Below are positions 43,591 through 51,903 of a stretch of DNA of 64,000 nt, piece by piece. Source of the stretch: JAAFHB01 sp963677935 (GTDB taxonomy: Bacteria; Bacteroidota; Bacteroidia; Bacteroidales; Prolixibacteraceae); the NCBI GenBank assembly GCA_963677935.2, contig CAXXEH010000003.1:3782001-3846000 (forward strand). The letters run 5' to 3'. The notes beneath the pieces are model-generated. The model saw only the letters and a program-made list of their open reading frames with translations, searched no databases and was not told the DNA's origin. How positions within the stretch are numbered: the first letter of the stretch is position 1; each line of letters starts with the position of its first letter. The position numbers were made by a program, and so were the translations under genes.

Positions 43591-46251
43591 ATGGATTATA
43601 ATTTCAAAGAGATTGAAAAAAAATGGCAGCAATGCTGGGCCGATAACAAAACTTTCAAATCGGTAATCGACCTTAATAAGCCGAAATTTTATTGTCTCGA
43701 TATGTTCCCCTACCCTTCGGGAGCAGGCTTACATGTTGGTCACCCCGAAGGATATACCGCCACAGATATTATTTGCAGATACAAAAGAGCGAATGGATTT
43801 AACGTGCTTCATCCGATGGGATGGGACGCTTTTGGATTACCCGCAGAACAATATGCCATTCAGACAGGAACGCATCCTGCCATCACCACTCAGAAAAATT
43901 GTGATACCTTCCGCCGTCAGATTCAATCTTTAGGTTTGAGTTATGACTGGGAAAGGGAAATCAATACCACCGACCCGAATTATTTTAAATGGACACAGTG
44001 GATTTTTATCCGATTGTTCAACACCTGGTTCGACCAGGATCAAAATAGAGGAAGACACATCAGCGAATTGCCAATTCCTGAGGAGATAAAAAACCAGGGT
44101 AGTACAGCTATTCATAATTATATTGGTTCCAAAAGGCTGGCCTATTACGATAATGCCCAGGTTTGGTACTGTCGAAACTGCAAAACTGTTTGCGCCAACG
44201 AAGAGGTACTCAACGATGGATCGCATGAAAAATGCGGTACAAAGGAGGTCGAGCGTCGATATCTTAAACAGTGGATGTTGCGCATACCACAATATGCCGA
44301 ACGGCTTTTGGAAGGATTGGATGAGCTCGACTGGCCTGAAGGGGTGAAGGATATGCAGCGTAACTGGATCGGCCGCTCAACCGGAGCTGAGGTTGATTTT
44401 GCCATCGATGGAACTGACCGGAAATTACGTGTTTACACGACACGTCCCGATACTTTATTTGGAGCGACTTACATGGTTGTAGCTCCCGAACACGAATTGG
44501 TTGGTGAGATTACAACTCCCGATCAGCGTGATGCGGTAAAAGCATATATTCTGAATGCCGCCTTAAAAAGCGATCTCGACAGAACTGATCTGGCAAAAGG
44601 AAAAACGGGTGTATTCACAGGAAGGTATGCGATCAACCCCATCAACGGATCGAAAATACAGATATGGGTAGCCGACTATGTGTTAATGGGTTACGGAACT
44701 GGAGCCATCATGGCAGTTCCTGCACACGACACACGTGACTTTGAGTTCGCTCAGACTTTTAATATTCCAATCATCTGTATTCTCGATCCTAAAAACGCCC
44801 CTGAAGAGTTGCGTACTAAAGTACTGAATGGGGAAGCCTGCTGGACTGAAGACGGCGCCTATATTAACTCTGCCAATCAGGGACTCGGCATCGAAATTAA
44901 CGGTCTTTCGAAAGAGGAGGGAATCAGGACAGTTACCCAATGGCTTGAATCAAATGGCCTCGGACAACCGACCATCAACTACAAATTACGCGATTGGTTA
45001 TTCAGTCGCCAAAGATATTGGGGTGAACCATTCCCGGTTATCCACTGGGAAGACGGAGAGGTAAGCGTATTGGATGACAGCGAATTGCCACTTCCGCTTC
45101 CCGAAGTCGAAAAATATATGCCGGGTGAAACGGGCGAGTCGCCCCTCTCCAATGCAGGAGACTGGCTGATTGTAACCGATAAGAATGGAAGAAAAGGGCG
45201 CCGCGAAACCAACACCATGCCCCAATGGGCAGGTTCTTGCTGGTATTACCTCCGGTTTACCGATCCTGAGAACAATGGCGAACCATTCAGCAAAGTTGCC
45301 GAAAACTACTGGATGCCTGTGGATCTTTACGTCGGTGGCGCTGAACATGCTGTCTTACACTTGCTTTACAGCCGTTTCTGGCACAAGGTGCTTTTCGATC
45401 TGGGAATCGTTTCAACCAATGAACCGTTCCGGAAACTGTTCAATCAGGGGATGATCCTGGCCTTTGCCTATGAAACAGCATCTGGGTCCAAAGTCCCTTC
45501 TGATCAGGTGGAGGAACGTGAAGGAAAATATTTTAGTACAGTTACCGGGGAAGAACTTCACCAGATTGTTGCAAAGATGTCGAAATCGCTTAAAAACGTG
45601 GTGAATCCCGACGATGTGGTGAATAACTACGGGGCAGATTCCCTCCGTCTTTTCGAGATGTTTATCGGTCCGCTCGATGCCACAAAGCCGTGGACAGAAA
45701 ACGGTGTGAAGGGAGTTTACAATTTTCTGCGCAGGGTTGTTGCCTTCTTTGGCGAGAAAGGGAATATTTCTGAAGGTGAAGAGAGCAAAGATACCTTGAA
45801 GATCCTCCATCAGACGATCCGTAAGGTGAGTGATGATATCCGCGACCTCAAATTCAATACGGCAATTTCGCAGATGATGGTCTTTACCAACCATTGTTAC
45901 AAGGTAGGTAAAGTGAATCACGAAACGGCGGTAACCTTCTTCCAGCTTTTGGCGCCATTTGCACCTCACGTTGCAGAGGAACTCTGGGAGCTTTACGGGA
46001 ATACCTCCGTACTGAGTTACCATCCATGGCCACTGTTTAATGAATCCTATCTCACTGAAGATACGTTCGAATACCCCGTTTCATTTAACGGTAAGGTGAG
46101 GTTTAAAATTGCCCTTGCGGTTGATCTGCCAATTGGCGATATCGAAAAAGCGGTGCTTGCCCATGACCATACCAACAAATGGATCGAAGGAAAAACGATT
46201 GCAAAAATTATTATTGTGACCAATAAGATTATCAATGTGGTTGTGAAATAA
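43591..46251 (+). CDS. leuS: Leucyl-tRNA synthetase
   Basis: 886 residues. Class I motifs: PYPSGAGLHVGHPEGY, which contains the HIGH equivalent (HVGH), and KMSKS in VAKMSKSLKNVV. A CP1 editing domain with the TRPDTLFGATYMV segment and a zinc-finger-like segment with paired Cys (CRNCKTVC) are visible. It charges tRNA-Leu and edits mischarged products. It borders the cassette array at 46.5-50.8 kb. Confidence 0.97.
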   Translation: MDYNFKEIEKKWQQCWADNKTFKSVIDLNKPKFYCLDMFPYPSGAGLHVGHPEGYTATDIICRYKRANGFNVLHPMGWDAFGLPAEQYAIQTGTHPAITTQKNCDTFRRQIQSLGLSYDWEREINTTDPNYFKWTQWIFIRLFNTWFDQDQNRGRHISELPIPEEIKNQGSTAIHNYIGSKRLAYYDNAQVWYCRNCKTVCANEEVLNDGSHEKCGTKEVERRYLKQWMLRIPQYAERLLEGLDELDWPEGVKDMQRNWIGRSTGAEVDFAIDGTDRKLRVYTTRPDTLFGATYMVVAPEHELVGEITTPDQRDAVKAYILNAALKSDLDRTDLAKGKTGVFTGRYAINPINGSKIQIWVADYVLMGYGTGAIMAVPAHDTRDFEFAQTFNIPIICILDPKNAPEELRTKVLNGEACWTEDGAYINSANQGLGIEINGLSKEEGIRTVTQWLESNGLGQPTINYKLRDWLFSRQRYWGEPFPVIHWEDGEVSVLDDSELPLPLPEVEKYMPGETGESPLSNAGDWLIVTDKNGRKGRRETNTMPQWAGSCWYYLRFTDPENNGEPFSKVAENYWMPVDLYVGGAEHAVLHLLYSRFWHKVLFDLGIVSTNEPFRKLFNQGMILAFAYETASGSKVPSDQVEEREGKYFSTVTGEELHQIVAKMSKSLKNVVNPDDVVNNYGADSLRLFEMFIGPLDATKPWTENGVKGVYNFLRRVVAFFGEKGNISEGEESKDTLKILHQTIRKVSDDIRDLKFNTAISQMMVFTNHCYKVGKVNHETAVTFFQLLAPFAPHVAEELWELYGNTSVLSYHPWPLFNESYLTEDTFEYPVSFNGKVRFKIALAVDLPIGDIEKAVLAHDHTNKWIEGKTIAKIIIVTNKIINVVVK

Positions 46252-46483
46252 GGGATAATAATGCGCTATGACGTTTTAATATTGGTTTCGTTTGTGTCCG
46301 GTTAAAATTATGAAATATCTCGTAATGAGCATATTAGATATCGCCACTACGTGGCTTCAATTCCATTTTACTAATATTTCTACAAAGATTTAGCTGCTAC
46401 GCAGCCTTGCTTTCTCCAAGGTAGTTACTAAATCTTTGTAGATTTATATATTGCTAAGTTCTTAAAGAAACGAGTTGCGATAT
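46252..46483. other. Region between leuS and the cassette array
   Basis: About 230 bases without a gene. With the attC-like site that follows (to 46630), the stretch to the toxin remnant is about 370 bases. It contains the palindromic element at 46337-46442. Confidence 0.5.
46337..46442. repeat. Interspersed double-hairpin repeat, copy 2, with outer stem
   Basis: It contains GCCACTACGTGGC (46343-46355) and GCTGCTACGCAGC (46393-46405), the same hairpin pair as at 5380-5456. A perfect 15-bp outer stem, TCTACAAAGATTTAG (46379-46393) with CTAAATCTTTGTAGA (46428-46442), encloses the second hairpin and a CCTTG/CAAGG hairpin, giving a three-way junction if folded. Confidence 0.65.
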
Positions 46484-46630
46484 CTGCCGGTTATTCTTAA
46501 ACTCTGTTTTCGAACTTAAAAAATCAATAAAACCTTCGCAAAGTGCATCGCCCTGATCCCGGTGGATGTTGTGCAATCCGCCAATTGGCGGACTGGGTCT
46601 TGCAGACCGCTCAAAGTCCTATTAATTACC
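46484..46630 (-). repeat. attC-like spacer 1 (shared block, copy A)
   Basis: It begins with CCGGTTATTCTTAA (46487) and includes CTTCGCAAAGTGCAT, CCCTGATCCCGG and a hairpin TCCGCCAATTGGCGGA, ending AAAGTCCTATTA. Near-identical blocks occur at 47360-47461 and 49020-49160. Confidence 0.6.
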
Positions 46631-46946
46631 TGCTGGGTTTTCTTTTTTTATCGTTTATTTTTCTTGGATCTTGGCGCGTATCAAAAATATCTGCAATTAA
46701 AACTCCTTCTTCAACTATCTTATATACAATCTTATAGTTGTCTCTAACTATATATCGATGACCTTCACCTAATTGTTCAAGAGTTAATTCTATTTGTCCT
46801 GAGTCGGGGTGTTTTACTAATTGTCTGGTAGAAGAAAAAATGCTATTCTAAATTTTGGTCGCAACGTCTTTGTTTGCTGCTGCTTTATAATATTTATATA
46901 TTTCTAAAAGAGTCTTTGAAGCAAAGTCTGACCAAATTATTTTCAT
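46626..46946 (-). pseudogene. RelE/ParE-type toxin gene broken by a nonsense codon
   Basis: Read from ATG 46946-46944 to TAA 46628-46626 (107 codons), the frame gives a normal RelE/ParE toxin: MKIIWSDFASKTLLEIYKYY at the start, and later RYIVRDNYKIVYKIVEEGVL and DIFDTRQDP. Codon 33 is TAG at 46850-46848, where a Lys codon (AAG) is expected; one base change explains it. No frameshift is seen. It lies 3 bases after the antitoxin stop. The toxin is probably inactive, which would relieve selection on the antitoxin. A sequencing error is the alternative. Confidence 0.75.
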
Positions 46947-46949
46947 GGG

Positions 46950-47192
46950 TTACCAATTTTCAGATTCCTTTTCCAATTGCTCCTGTGTCTTGAATTTTCC
47001 AGTTTGGTAATCCTTATTGGATTGCTTTGCTCTAGACAAAAGTTGTCGTTGAGAAAAAGGTATTAAATCTCTGCTAATCTCATTGGGTTTCTGAGTCTCA
47101 TTAATCGTAGACTCGATTTTACTAAATATCTTTTCGTCCTGAAGACCAATCAAGTATTTGATAGCATTCAATTTTCTGGTTTGCAAATCCAT
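46950..47192 (-). CDS. Antitoxin of a RelE/ParE-type module
   Basis: 80 residues from the ATG at 47192 (MDLQTRKLNAIKYLIGLQDE), a start shared by many Bacteroidota antitoxins; an in-frame ATG at 47222 lies close to the cassette edge and is less likely. The body is helical and charged, with no clear DNA-binding fold, and the C-terminus (QLEKESENW) is the expected toxin-wrapping part. It would neutralise the downstream toxin, now interrupted by a stop codon. Confidence 0.7.
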   Translation of the reverse strand: MDLQTRKLNAIKYLIGLQDEKIFSKIESTINETQKPNEISRDLIPFSQRQLLSRAKQSNKDYQTGKFKTQEQLEKESENW

Positions 47193-47259
47193 TGTTTTCG
47201 TTTTTACAAATATACAATACAATCGCTAAAATCCATTGATGGTAGTTTTTGTTTTTTTC

Positions 47260-47472
47260 AACCTTGCAGGTAACGGTTGACGCTATTACAAGAGCGGGAC
47301 TAAATTGTTAATCAACGGTCTGCCCGTACAAATGTAAAGAAAGATTTCAGGCCAAACTTCCGGTTATTCTTAACCACTGTTTTAAAATTTAAAAATCATT
47401 AAAACCTTCGCAAAGTGCATAGCCCTGATCCCGGCGGGTGTAGTTCAAAGTCCTTTTTATTGTGGGTATTAG
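47260..47472 (-). repeat. attC-like spacer 2 (shared block, copy B, shortened)
   Basis: It starts at the antitoxin-side inverted repeat and contains AACGGTTGACGCTAT, then the shared block (47360-47461). Compared with the copy at 49020-49160 it lacks about 37 bases, including the TCCGCCA hairpin, as if by deletion. It ends in TTGTGGGTATTAGC at the S41 stop. Confidence 0.6.
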
Positions 47473-48828
47473 CTATTTTCCCTCCATTTTCTTTAGTACA
47501 AATCCCATCACTTTATCACTTCCTTTGATTAAATCATCTATGCTTGGTTTTACTATATAATCGGGAATAACTCCTCTATTGTTAACAAGTCCACTTGGTC
47601 TCACAAATGATTTATAGGAGACAACACAGTTTAATTTTGTAATAGGAAGTTGAAATCTAAACATATCTCCATAACCTGTAGGCAAACCACCAGTTTCTTC
47701 TCCGACTAAAGTACCAAGTTTGTAATCTTTGATAATCATGGCAAAATATGTGGCGCTAGAAAAAGTCGATGAACCTGTTAACACAAACACATTTCCTTTA
47801 AATCGATATTTCTTGTTTGGTACATTATTGTTGTATGCATCCATAATGACTGAAGTATCTTTATGAAAAGAAGAAAAATACTCAAAATTGTTTCGAATAT
47901 CCTTAGTAAGCTTAACACTAATAATTTTGTATTCCTTATATGGTCGATCTGTCAGATAAGTTATTATTTCGTCGCATACACGAGTGTCTCCACCGCCATT
48001 ATTACGAATATCAATTATTAAATTTTGTGATTTTGTGTTAGTCAAACTCTTGAAAACACTGTCAATGAAAGGATTGAATTTATCGTTTTCATGAAAGCTG
48101 TTAATCTCAAGTAAGCCAATATTGCCATTAATCGTTCTGAAATTGAAATCGGGTCTGGAAAAATATTTTTCGGAATATAAACTATCAATTTCGGAATTTG
48201 AAATTCCATTTAGCACAATGTCAAACTGTTTGTCTTTATTATCAATAAGCTTAAGGTTAAAGTCTTTGGACGGATAGTAAAATGAAAATTGAGATGCAAA
48301 AAATGGTTCAACTTTGGTCAAACGAAACTCTTTACGCTCACCAGTAACATACTTGAGCATTTTAGCTAATATTTCCTTTGACGTAATGTTATTAATTGAC
48401 TTTATTATTGAGCCTGGACTTATCTTATTATCATTCCATACTTTTTTTACGATTATCAAAGTGTCTTTAATTATAACATCTATTGGCAAAATTTTGTCAC
48501 CTTTTTCTTTAAGTCTATTTTCATAAGCAATAACATCTTCCCTATTCGGTGTAACTTCTGTGTGACCTTGGTTTAGTCCATTGACAATTGGAGCAATCAA
48601 AAACCAAAAGTCCAATGTTGATAATGAATCTTTTAAGTTAGATTCAATACTTCTCAATTGCTCGAATAACGAATCTTTGGAAGTATATGCATATAAGTTA
48701 GGATGAATAAAATCCAACTTTGAAAATAAAGTGTCAATGTCTGACCTAATCTCAACTGCACTATATTTCCTTTGAGAAAATCCATCGAAACTAATTAGAA
48801 TACAAATTATCACAAGAAAACTTCTCAT
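47473..48828 (-). CDS. S41-family C-terminal-processing-like peptidase
   Basis: 451 residues from the ATG at 48828 (MRSFLVIICILISFDGFSQ, a signal peptide). An upstream in-frame ATG at 48912 would translate the attC-like spacer and is rejected. A possible small PDZ-like region lies in the middle; the S41 core has IGLLEINSF, NLIIDIRNNGGGD and VFVLTGSSTFSSATYF with the catalytic Ser region, then LVGEETGG. Such proteases are periplasmic or exported. As a cassette gene its host role is unknown. Confidence 0.82.
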   Translation of the reverse strand: MRSFLVIICILISFDGFSQRKYSAVEIRSDIDTLFSKLDFIHPNLYAYTSKDSLFEQLRSIESNLKDSLSTLDFWFLIAPIVNGLNQGHTEVTPNREDVIAYENRLKEKGDKILPIDVIIKDTLIIVKKVWNDNKISPGSIIKSINNITSKEILAKMLKYVTGERKEFRLTKVEPFFASQFSFYYPSKDFNLKLIDNKDKQFDIVLNGISNSEIDSLYSEKYFSRPDFNFRTINGNIGLLEINSFHENDKFNPFIDSVFKSLTNTKSQNLIIDIRNNGGGDTRVCDEIITYLTDRPYKEYKIISVKLTKDIRNNFEYFSSFHKDTSVIMDAYNNNVPNKKYRFKGNVFVLTGSSTFSSATYFAMIIKDYKLGTLVGEETGGLPTGYGDMFRFQLPITKLNCVVSYKSFVRPSGLVNNRGVIPDYIVKPSIDDLIKGSDKVMGFVLKKMEGK

Positions 48829-48843
48829 ATGACAGATTTTTAA

Positions 48844-49174
48844 GCCATTACCCACAACGATTGACGCTATGGCAAGTGCGGGATTAAATTGTTGAACCAA
48901 ATCCTCCTTCACGCAGCAGCTTTAAACACATGGTTTATGGTCTGCGTTTCTAATTCCGACTGCTTGGGATGAACAAAAATGCCATCGCACTCCCTTCGCT
49001 CAAAAAAGAGGCCAAACTGCCGGTTATTCTTAACCTCTGTTTTAAAATATAAAAATCAATAAAACCTTCGCAAAGTGCATAGCCCTGATCCCGGCGGGTG
49101 TAGTTCAATCCGCCAACTGGCGGACTGCGTCTTGCAGACCGCTCAGAGTCCTACTTATTAGCAGCCGTATTTAA
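48844..49174 (-). repeat. attC-like spacer 3 (shared block, copy C)
   Basis: It runs from GCCATTACCCACAAC (48844) through CGATTGACGCTATGGCAAG, a segment also found in spacer 2, to the full-length shared block (49020-49160) with hairpin TCCGCCAACTGGCGGA, and ends with ATTAGCAGCCGTATTTAA. Confidence 0.6.
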
Positions 49175-49181
49175 CTTGCCA

Positions 49182-50012
49182 TTAAGGACATTCATCATCT
49201 ACCTGATTTAATTCTGTACCTCCAAGTTTTTTTCCTAAATATGTTGAAATTGCTGCTGTTACTTCAACTACTAATTCAGCTTCTAAATATTCTGGTGCTT
49301 GTCCTTCTCTCAAATGTCTACCTTGTTCCGAGGTAAATCCCCAAATCTTTGTCACTGCTTGATCAAGTGGTGTTGGTATGACACCCGGAAATTTTTTCAT
49401 CAATTCACCAAGAGTTGATCTATTGTCACCCGTGATTTCTCGTGTCACACATTCTAGACAAGCAAGAGAATGTTGTATTGCACCAGTAATGTCAGGCGCA
49501 GGTCGCCTAGATAAATCGCGAAGGGCTTCATTAATTTCTGTCTTGGCAGTTATAAGTTTTGCGGTTTCAAGAACTAAAACTACCTTTTCTACAGCAGTTT
49601 CAAAAACTTCGTCACCGCGTGTCTCAATTTGTCCATTTACAATTTTCCAACCAATTCCATTTGATATAAAATATTCATTAATTTCCTTAGAAAATATTTC
49701 ACTTTCTTGAGGACTAAGCTTTTGAATTATTATTTCGATTATGTCATAAACCAAATACCATTCACAACCTTGTAAGTGACTATCAACTTCGCAGTCTATA
49801 TTTGGAAATTCTGACCAATTAGTACTGTCTGGGGGTGTTTTTAAAACCCTTGTTGTTATTGCACGGAGGTCAGAAGGATGTTTTTTCAAGTCGTAAAATG
49901 CCATTCGTATGTAACCCCGAAGACCTTCTGGAGCATCTTCTCGAATAGTGATTTCCTTTCCCTTAATTGAATAAAGTCCAAGTCGTTTTGAAAATGTTTC
50001 TTTATTTGTCAT
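49182..50012 (-). CDS. AbiJ-like abortive-infection protein (AbiJ-NTD4 plus HEPN-like)
   Basis: 276 residues. The N-terminal half has the AbiJ-NTD4 look: FSKRLGLY, EITIREDAPEGLR, PPDSTNWSEFPNI and CEWYLVYDIIE. The C-terminal half is an all-helical HEPN-like domain (about 150-265, AIQHSLACLECVTREITGD and later GRHLREGQAPEY). Proteins of this type are linked to abortive infection against phages, with HEPN acting as RNase. The exact catalytic RxxxxH is not clear here. Defence is inferred from family and from its place in a cassette array. Confidence 0.7.
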   Translation of the reverse strand: MTNKETFSKRLGLYSIKGKEITIREDAPEGLRGYIRMAFYDLKKHPSDLRAITTRVLKTPPDSTNWSEFPNIDCEVDSHLQGCEWYLVYDIIEIIIQKLSPQESEIFSKEINEYFISNGIGWKIVNGQIETRGDEVFETAVEKVVLVLETAKLITAKTEINEALRDLSRRPAPDITGAIQHSLACLECVTREITGDNRSTLGELMKKFPGVIPTPLDQAVTKIWGFTSEQGRHLREGQAPEYLEAELVVEVTAAISTYLGKKLGGTELNQVDDECP

Positions 50013-50028
50013 AGTTCGCGTCGATTTG

Positions 50029-50172
50029 TTAATATGGCTGCTAACGTTACATGTATGAAAAGTTGCCGTTTGCGGAGCGATTCCCTTTCAAGATACAATG
50101 AACTTGCTACGGGAAACAACCTTTAAGTAACCGATGAACCGGCAATTTTTTATACATGATGTTATGTGGCGG
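50029..50172 (-). repeat. attC-like spacer 4 with long stem
   Basis: Arms 50048-50068 (TACATGTATGAAAAGTTGCCG) and 50140-50160 form an imperfect stem of about 19 pairs with three mismatches around a 71-base loop. Outside the arms lie TAAC and GTTA words. The outer ends are TTAGCAGCC-type on the AbiJ side and TTATGTGGC-type on the isochorismatase side. Confidence 0.65.
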
Positions 50173-50175
50173 TTT

Positions 50176-50718
50176 TTATTTCATTTTTTCATAATAGTCA
50201 TCAAATTTGATAACTTCTATCTTATCTTTTGTAGGTGTCATTTCATTCCAAATCCAGTTGTAATAATCTATCGCCTGTTTAGCTGAAATATAGTTTCTAT
50301 CAGCTGTTGTATGTCCATCAGAAATTATTGTGATTTTAAAGTCATTTGTCAAAGCTGATTTCACCGTTGAATCAACGCAAAAATCTGTCGCACATCCTGT
50401 AATTATAATTTCTTCTATTCCAAGTCGAATCAAATCGCTTTTCAGAGTCGTTTTATAGAACGAATCATTTGCAGTCTTCGAAATGAATAAGTCGTTTTTA
50501 TCGATTTCTAATGAAGATAAAATTTCCCATTCTTCAGTATTGGGAATACAATATCCTTCTTTTGAACCATTGTGTTGAATGAAAATCACAATGTCTCCAT
50601 TATTCCTGAATTTATCAGAGAGAATGTTTATACGTTTAATTACGTTATCAGAATCGAATCTTGGTGTTTTTGACGTAAAAGAAACTTTCTGCATATCAAT
50701 TATCAAAAGTGCTTTCAT
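50176..50718 (-). CDS. Isochorismatase-family cysteine hydrolase
   Basis: 180 residues. The family triad is D8 (LIIDMQ), K81 (SKTANDSF) and C114 (ITGCATDFCVDST). Members hydrolyse amides or related small molecules such as nicotinamide or isochorismate; the substrate cannot be read here. The gene is tightly enclosed by TGTTATGTGGC inverted repeats and forms one cassette. Confidence 0.85.
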   Translation of the reverse strand: MKALLIIDMQKVSFTSKTPRFDSDNVIKRINILSDKFRNNGDIVIFIQHNGSKEGYCIPNTEEWEILSSLEIDKNDLFISKTANDSFYKTTLKSDLIRLGIEEIIITGCATDFCVDSTVKSALTNDFKITIISDGHTTADRNYISAKQAIDYYNWIWNEMTPTKDKIEVIKFDDYYEKMK

Positions 50719-50742
50719 CGTATCGAGTTCATTTTTTTAAAC

Positions 50743-50787
50743 TGCCACATAACACTTGTATACCCACAGAGTTGTGGATATATCGTT
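50743..50787 (-). repeat. Short terminal attC-like site
   Basis: AACACTTGTATACCCACA (50751-50768) pairs imperfectly with TGTGGATATATCGTT (50773-50787). The inner TGCCACATAAC end matches the far side of the isochorismatase cassette. At about 45 bases it is much shorter than the other spacers. Confidence 0.5.
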
Positions 50788-51124
50788 ATTGTTTTTATCG
50801 AGTTTTATTAGTTAATGTACTGATATTTTGCTGTATATATAAATTCTGTGTCATTTTTAATTAAATCTTCAGGTATAGAAAAAAATGTATTTCTTTTTGA
50901 TCGAATAAAACATAAAATTATGCACACACAAATATAAGATTATGTTTTTAAAAATCAAGATGATCTAACGGATTTTGTATCTGGTCGAAACCTTCTTTTT
51001 AATACCCGCTCTGGCTTAAGCATCTTTTAAAATGGATTGTAAATTTAAACGCGGGCCTTCGGCCCCTAACCGGACCGCCCATATAAAGCGCTCATCGAAA
51101 ATAAACGGTATCTCATCGAAATAA

Positions 51125-51157
51125 TTTGGGTAGTAGTTAGTTCCAAGCTTACCTTCG
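51125..51157 (+). promoter_or_regulatory. Candidate promoter of the lipoprotein/LytS/LytTR operon
   Basis: TTTG (51125-51128) and TACCTTCG (51150-51157, one mismatch to TAnnTTTG) are 21 bases apart. Transcription would start near 51164, about 20 bases before the ATG. Confidence 0.5.
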
Positions 51158-51185
51158 CCTTGTAAATCAATAAAAAACCAACGTT

Positions 51186-51896
51186 ATGAAGCGAAAACTA
51201 TGGCTTGTCTCCGGATTGGTGTTTCTTTTCATCGGGTGCGATACCTATTATATGATCTGCTCCCTCAACCCGTTTTATCTTGAAAAAAACATCATCCTCT
51301 CACCCGAAATCGAAGGCGCATGGTTTGCCAAACCAGTGAAGTCGCTGAAAGACTCGGCAAATTCGCCCAATTCCGAAATCTGGGGCATCGCGGACACTAC
51401 CTCAACATGGACGATTAAACGGTATATTTCCGAACAGGTCGTCAAGACAAAAAAGGGGATCGACTCCACCACCTACAAACCTGAGAATTTTTACATCGCC
51501 CAGCTTTTACCCCACGATTCAACACGGTATGAATTTAAAATGGTACTGTTCAAGGTGAAAAATGGTCTGTATGCCGATTTTATTCCCATTGAAAAAAAAG
51601 AGCTGATCAAAAGCAGACTTGCTTCAAACAGTCTCTTTGAAGTTCATACCCTGGCTCGAGTCATCTTAATCAGTAATCGCTTAGAAATATCATGGTTGGG
51701 TGCTGACTGTATGAAAGAGATGATTGAGAAAAAACGGGTCAGGATCAATTACCAATGGGTAAAGGAAACGGGAAGATTTCTACTCACCGCCTCTTCCCGC
51801 GATCTGACCGCCATGATTGAACGGTATGGCGATCAGCCACGGTTTATTAATTGGAACGAGCAGCAAGCCAGATTAGTATTAACCCAATTAAATTAA
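51186..51896 (+). CDS. Hypothetical lipoprotein
   Basis: 236 residues with an N-terminal lipobox, LFIGC, so it should be acylated at the Cys at about 18. The rest is soluble with no family I recognise. It lies 7 bases before the LytS-type kinase gene and shares its promoter, so it could be a ligand-binding or regulatory accessory of that system; that is an inference from position only. Confidence 0.6.
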   Translation: MKRKLWLVSGLVFLFIGCDTYYMICSLNPFYLEKNIILSPEIEGAWFAKPVKSLKDSANSPNSEIWGIADTTSTWTIKRYISEQVVKTKKGIDSTTYKPENFYIAQLLPHDSTRYEFKMVLFKVKNGLYADFIPIEKKELIKSRLASNSLFEVHTLARVILISNRLEISWLGADCMKEMIEKKRVRINYQWVKETGRFLLTASSRDLTAMIERYGDQPRFINWNEQQARLVLTQLN

Positions 51897-51903
51897 GACC
51901 ATA

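Larger units (their letters stand above)
46484..50787 (-). mobile_element. Integron-like gene-cassette array without a visible integrase
   Basis: Four units, all on the minus strand: antitoxin/toxin, S41 peptidase, AbiJ-like protein and isochorismatase. Each is bounded by its own short inverted repeat: TTACCTGC (46626, 47264), TTGTGGGTA (47459, 48850), TTAGCAGCC (49159, 50036) and TGTTATGTGGC (50160, 50744). Between units lie long imperfect palindromes. This is the geometry expected when a cassette carries its own attC half-site at both ends. No integrase is in the window, so it would be an orphan array. Confidence 0.5.
50719..51185. other. Intergenic region at the array edge
   Basis: 467 AT-rich bases. 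It contains the last attC-like site (50743-50787), a small GGGCC-TTC-GGCCC hairpin (51053-51065) and the promoter candidate at 51125-51157. I see no gene or integrase remnant. Confidence 0.55.

Noticed and set aside
45412..46023. 203-residue minus-strand open frame
   Set aside because: Antisense to leuS, including its KMSKS region; no domain recognised.
48829..48912. Upstream ATG extension of the S41 peptidase
   Set aside because: The extra 28 residues translate the attC-like spacer and would bury the signal peptide; the ATG at 48828 is preferred.
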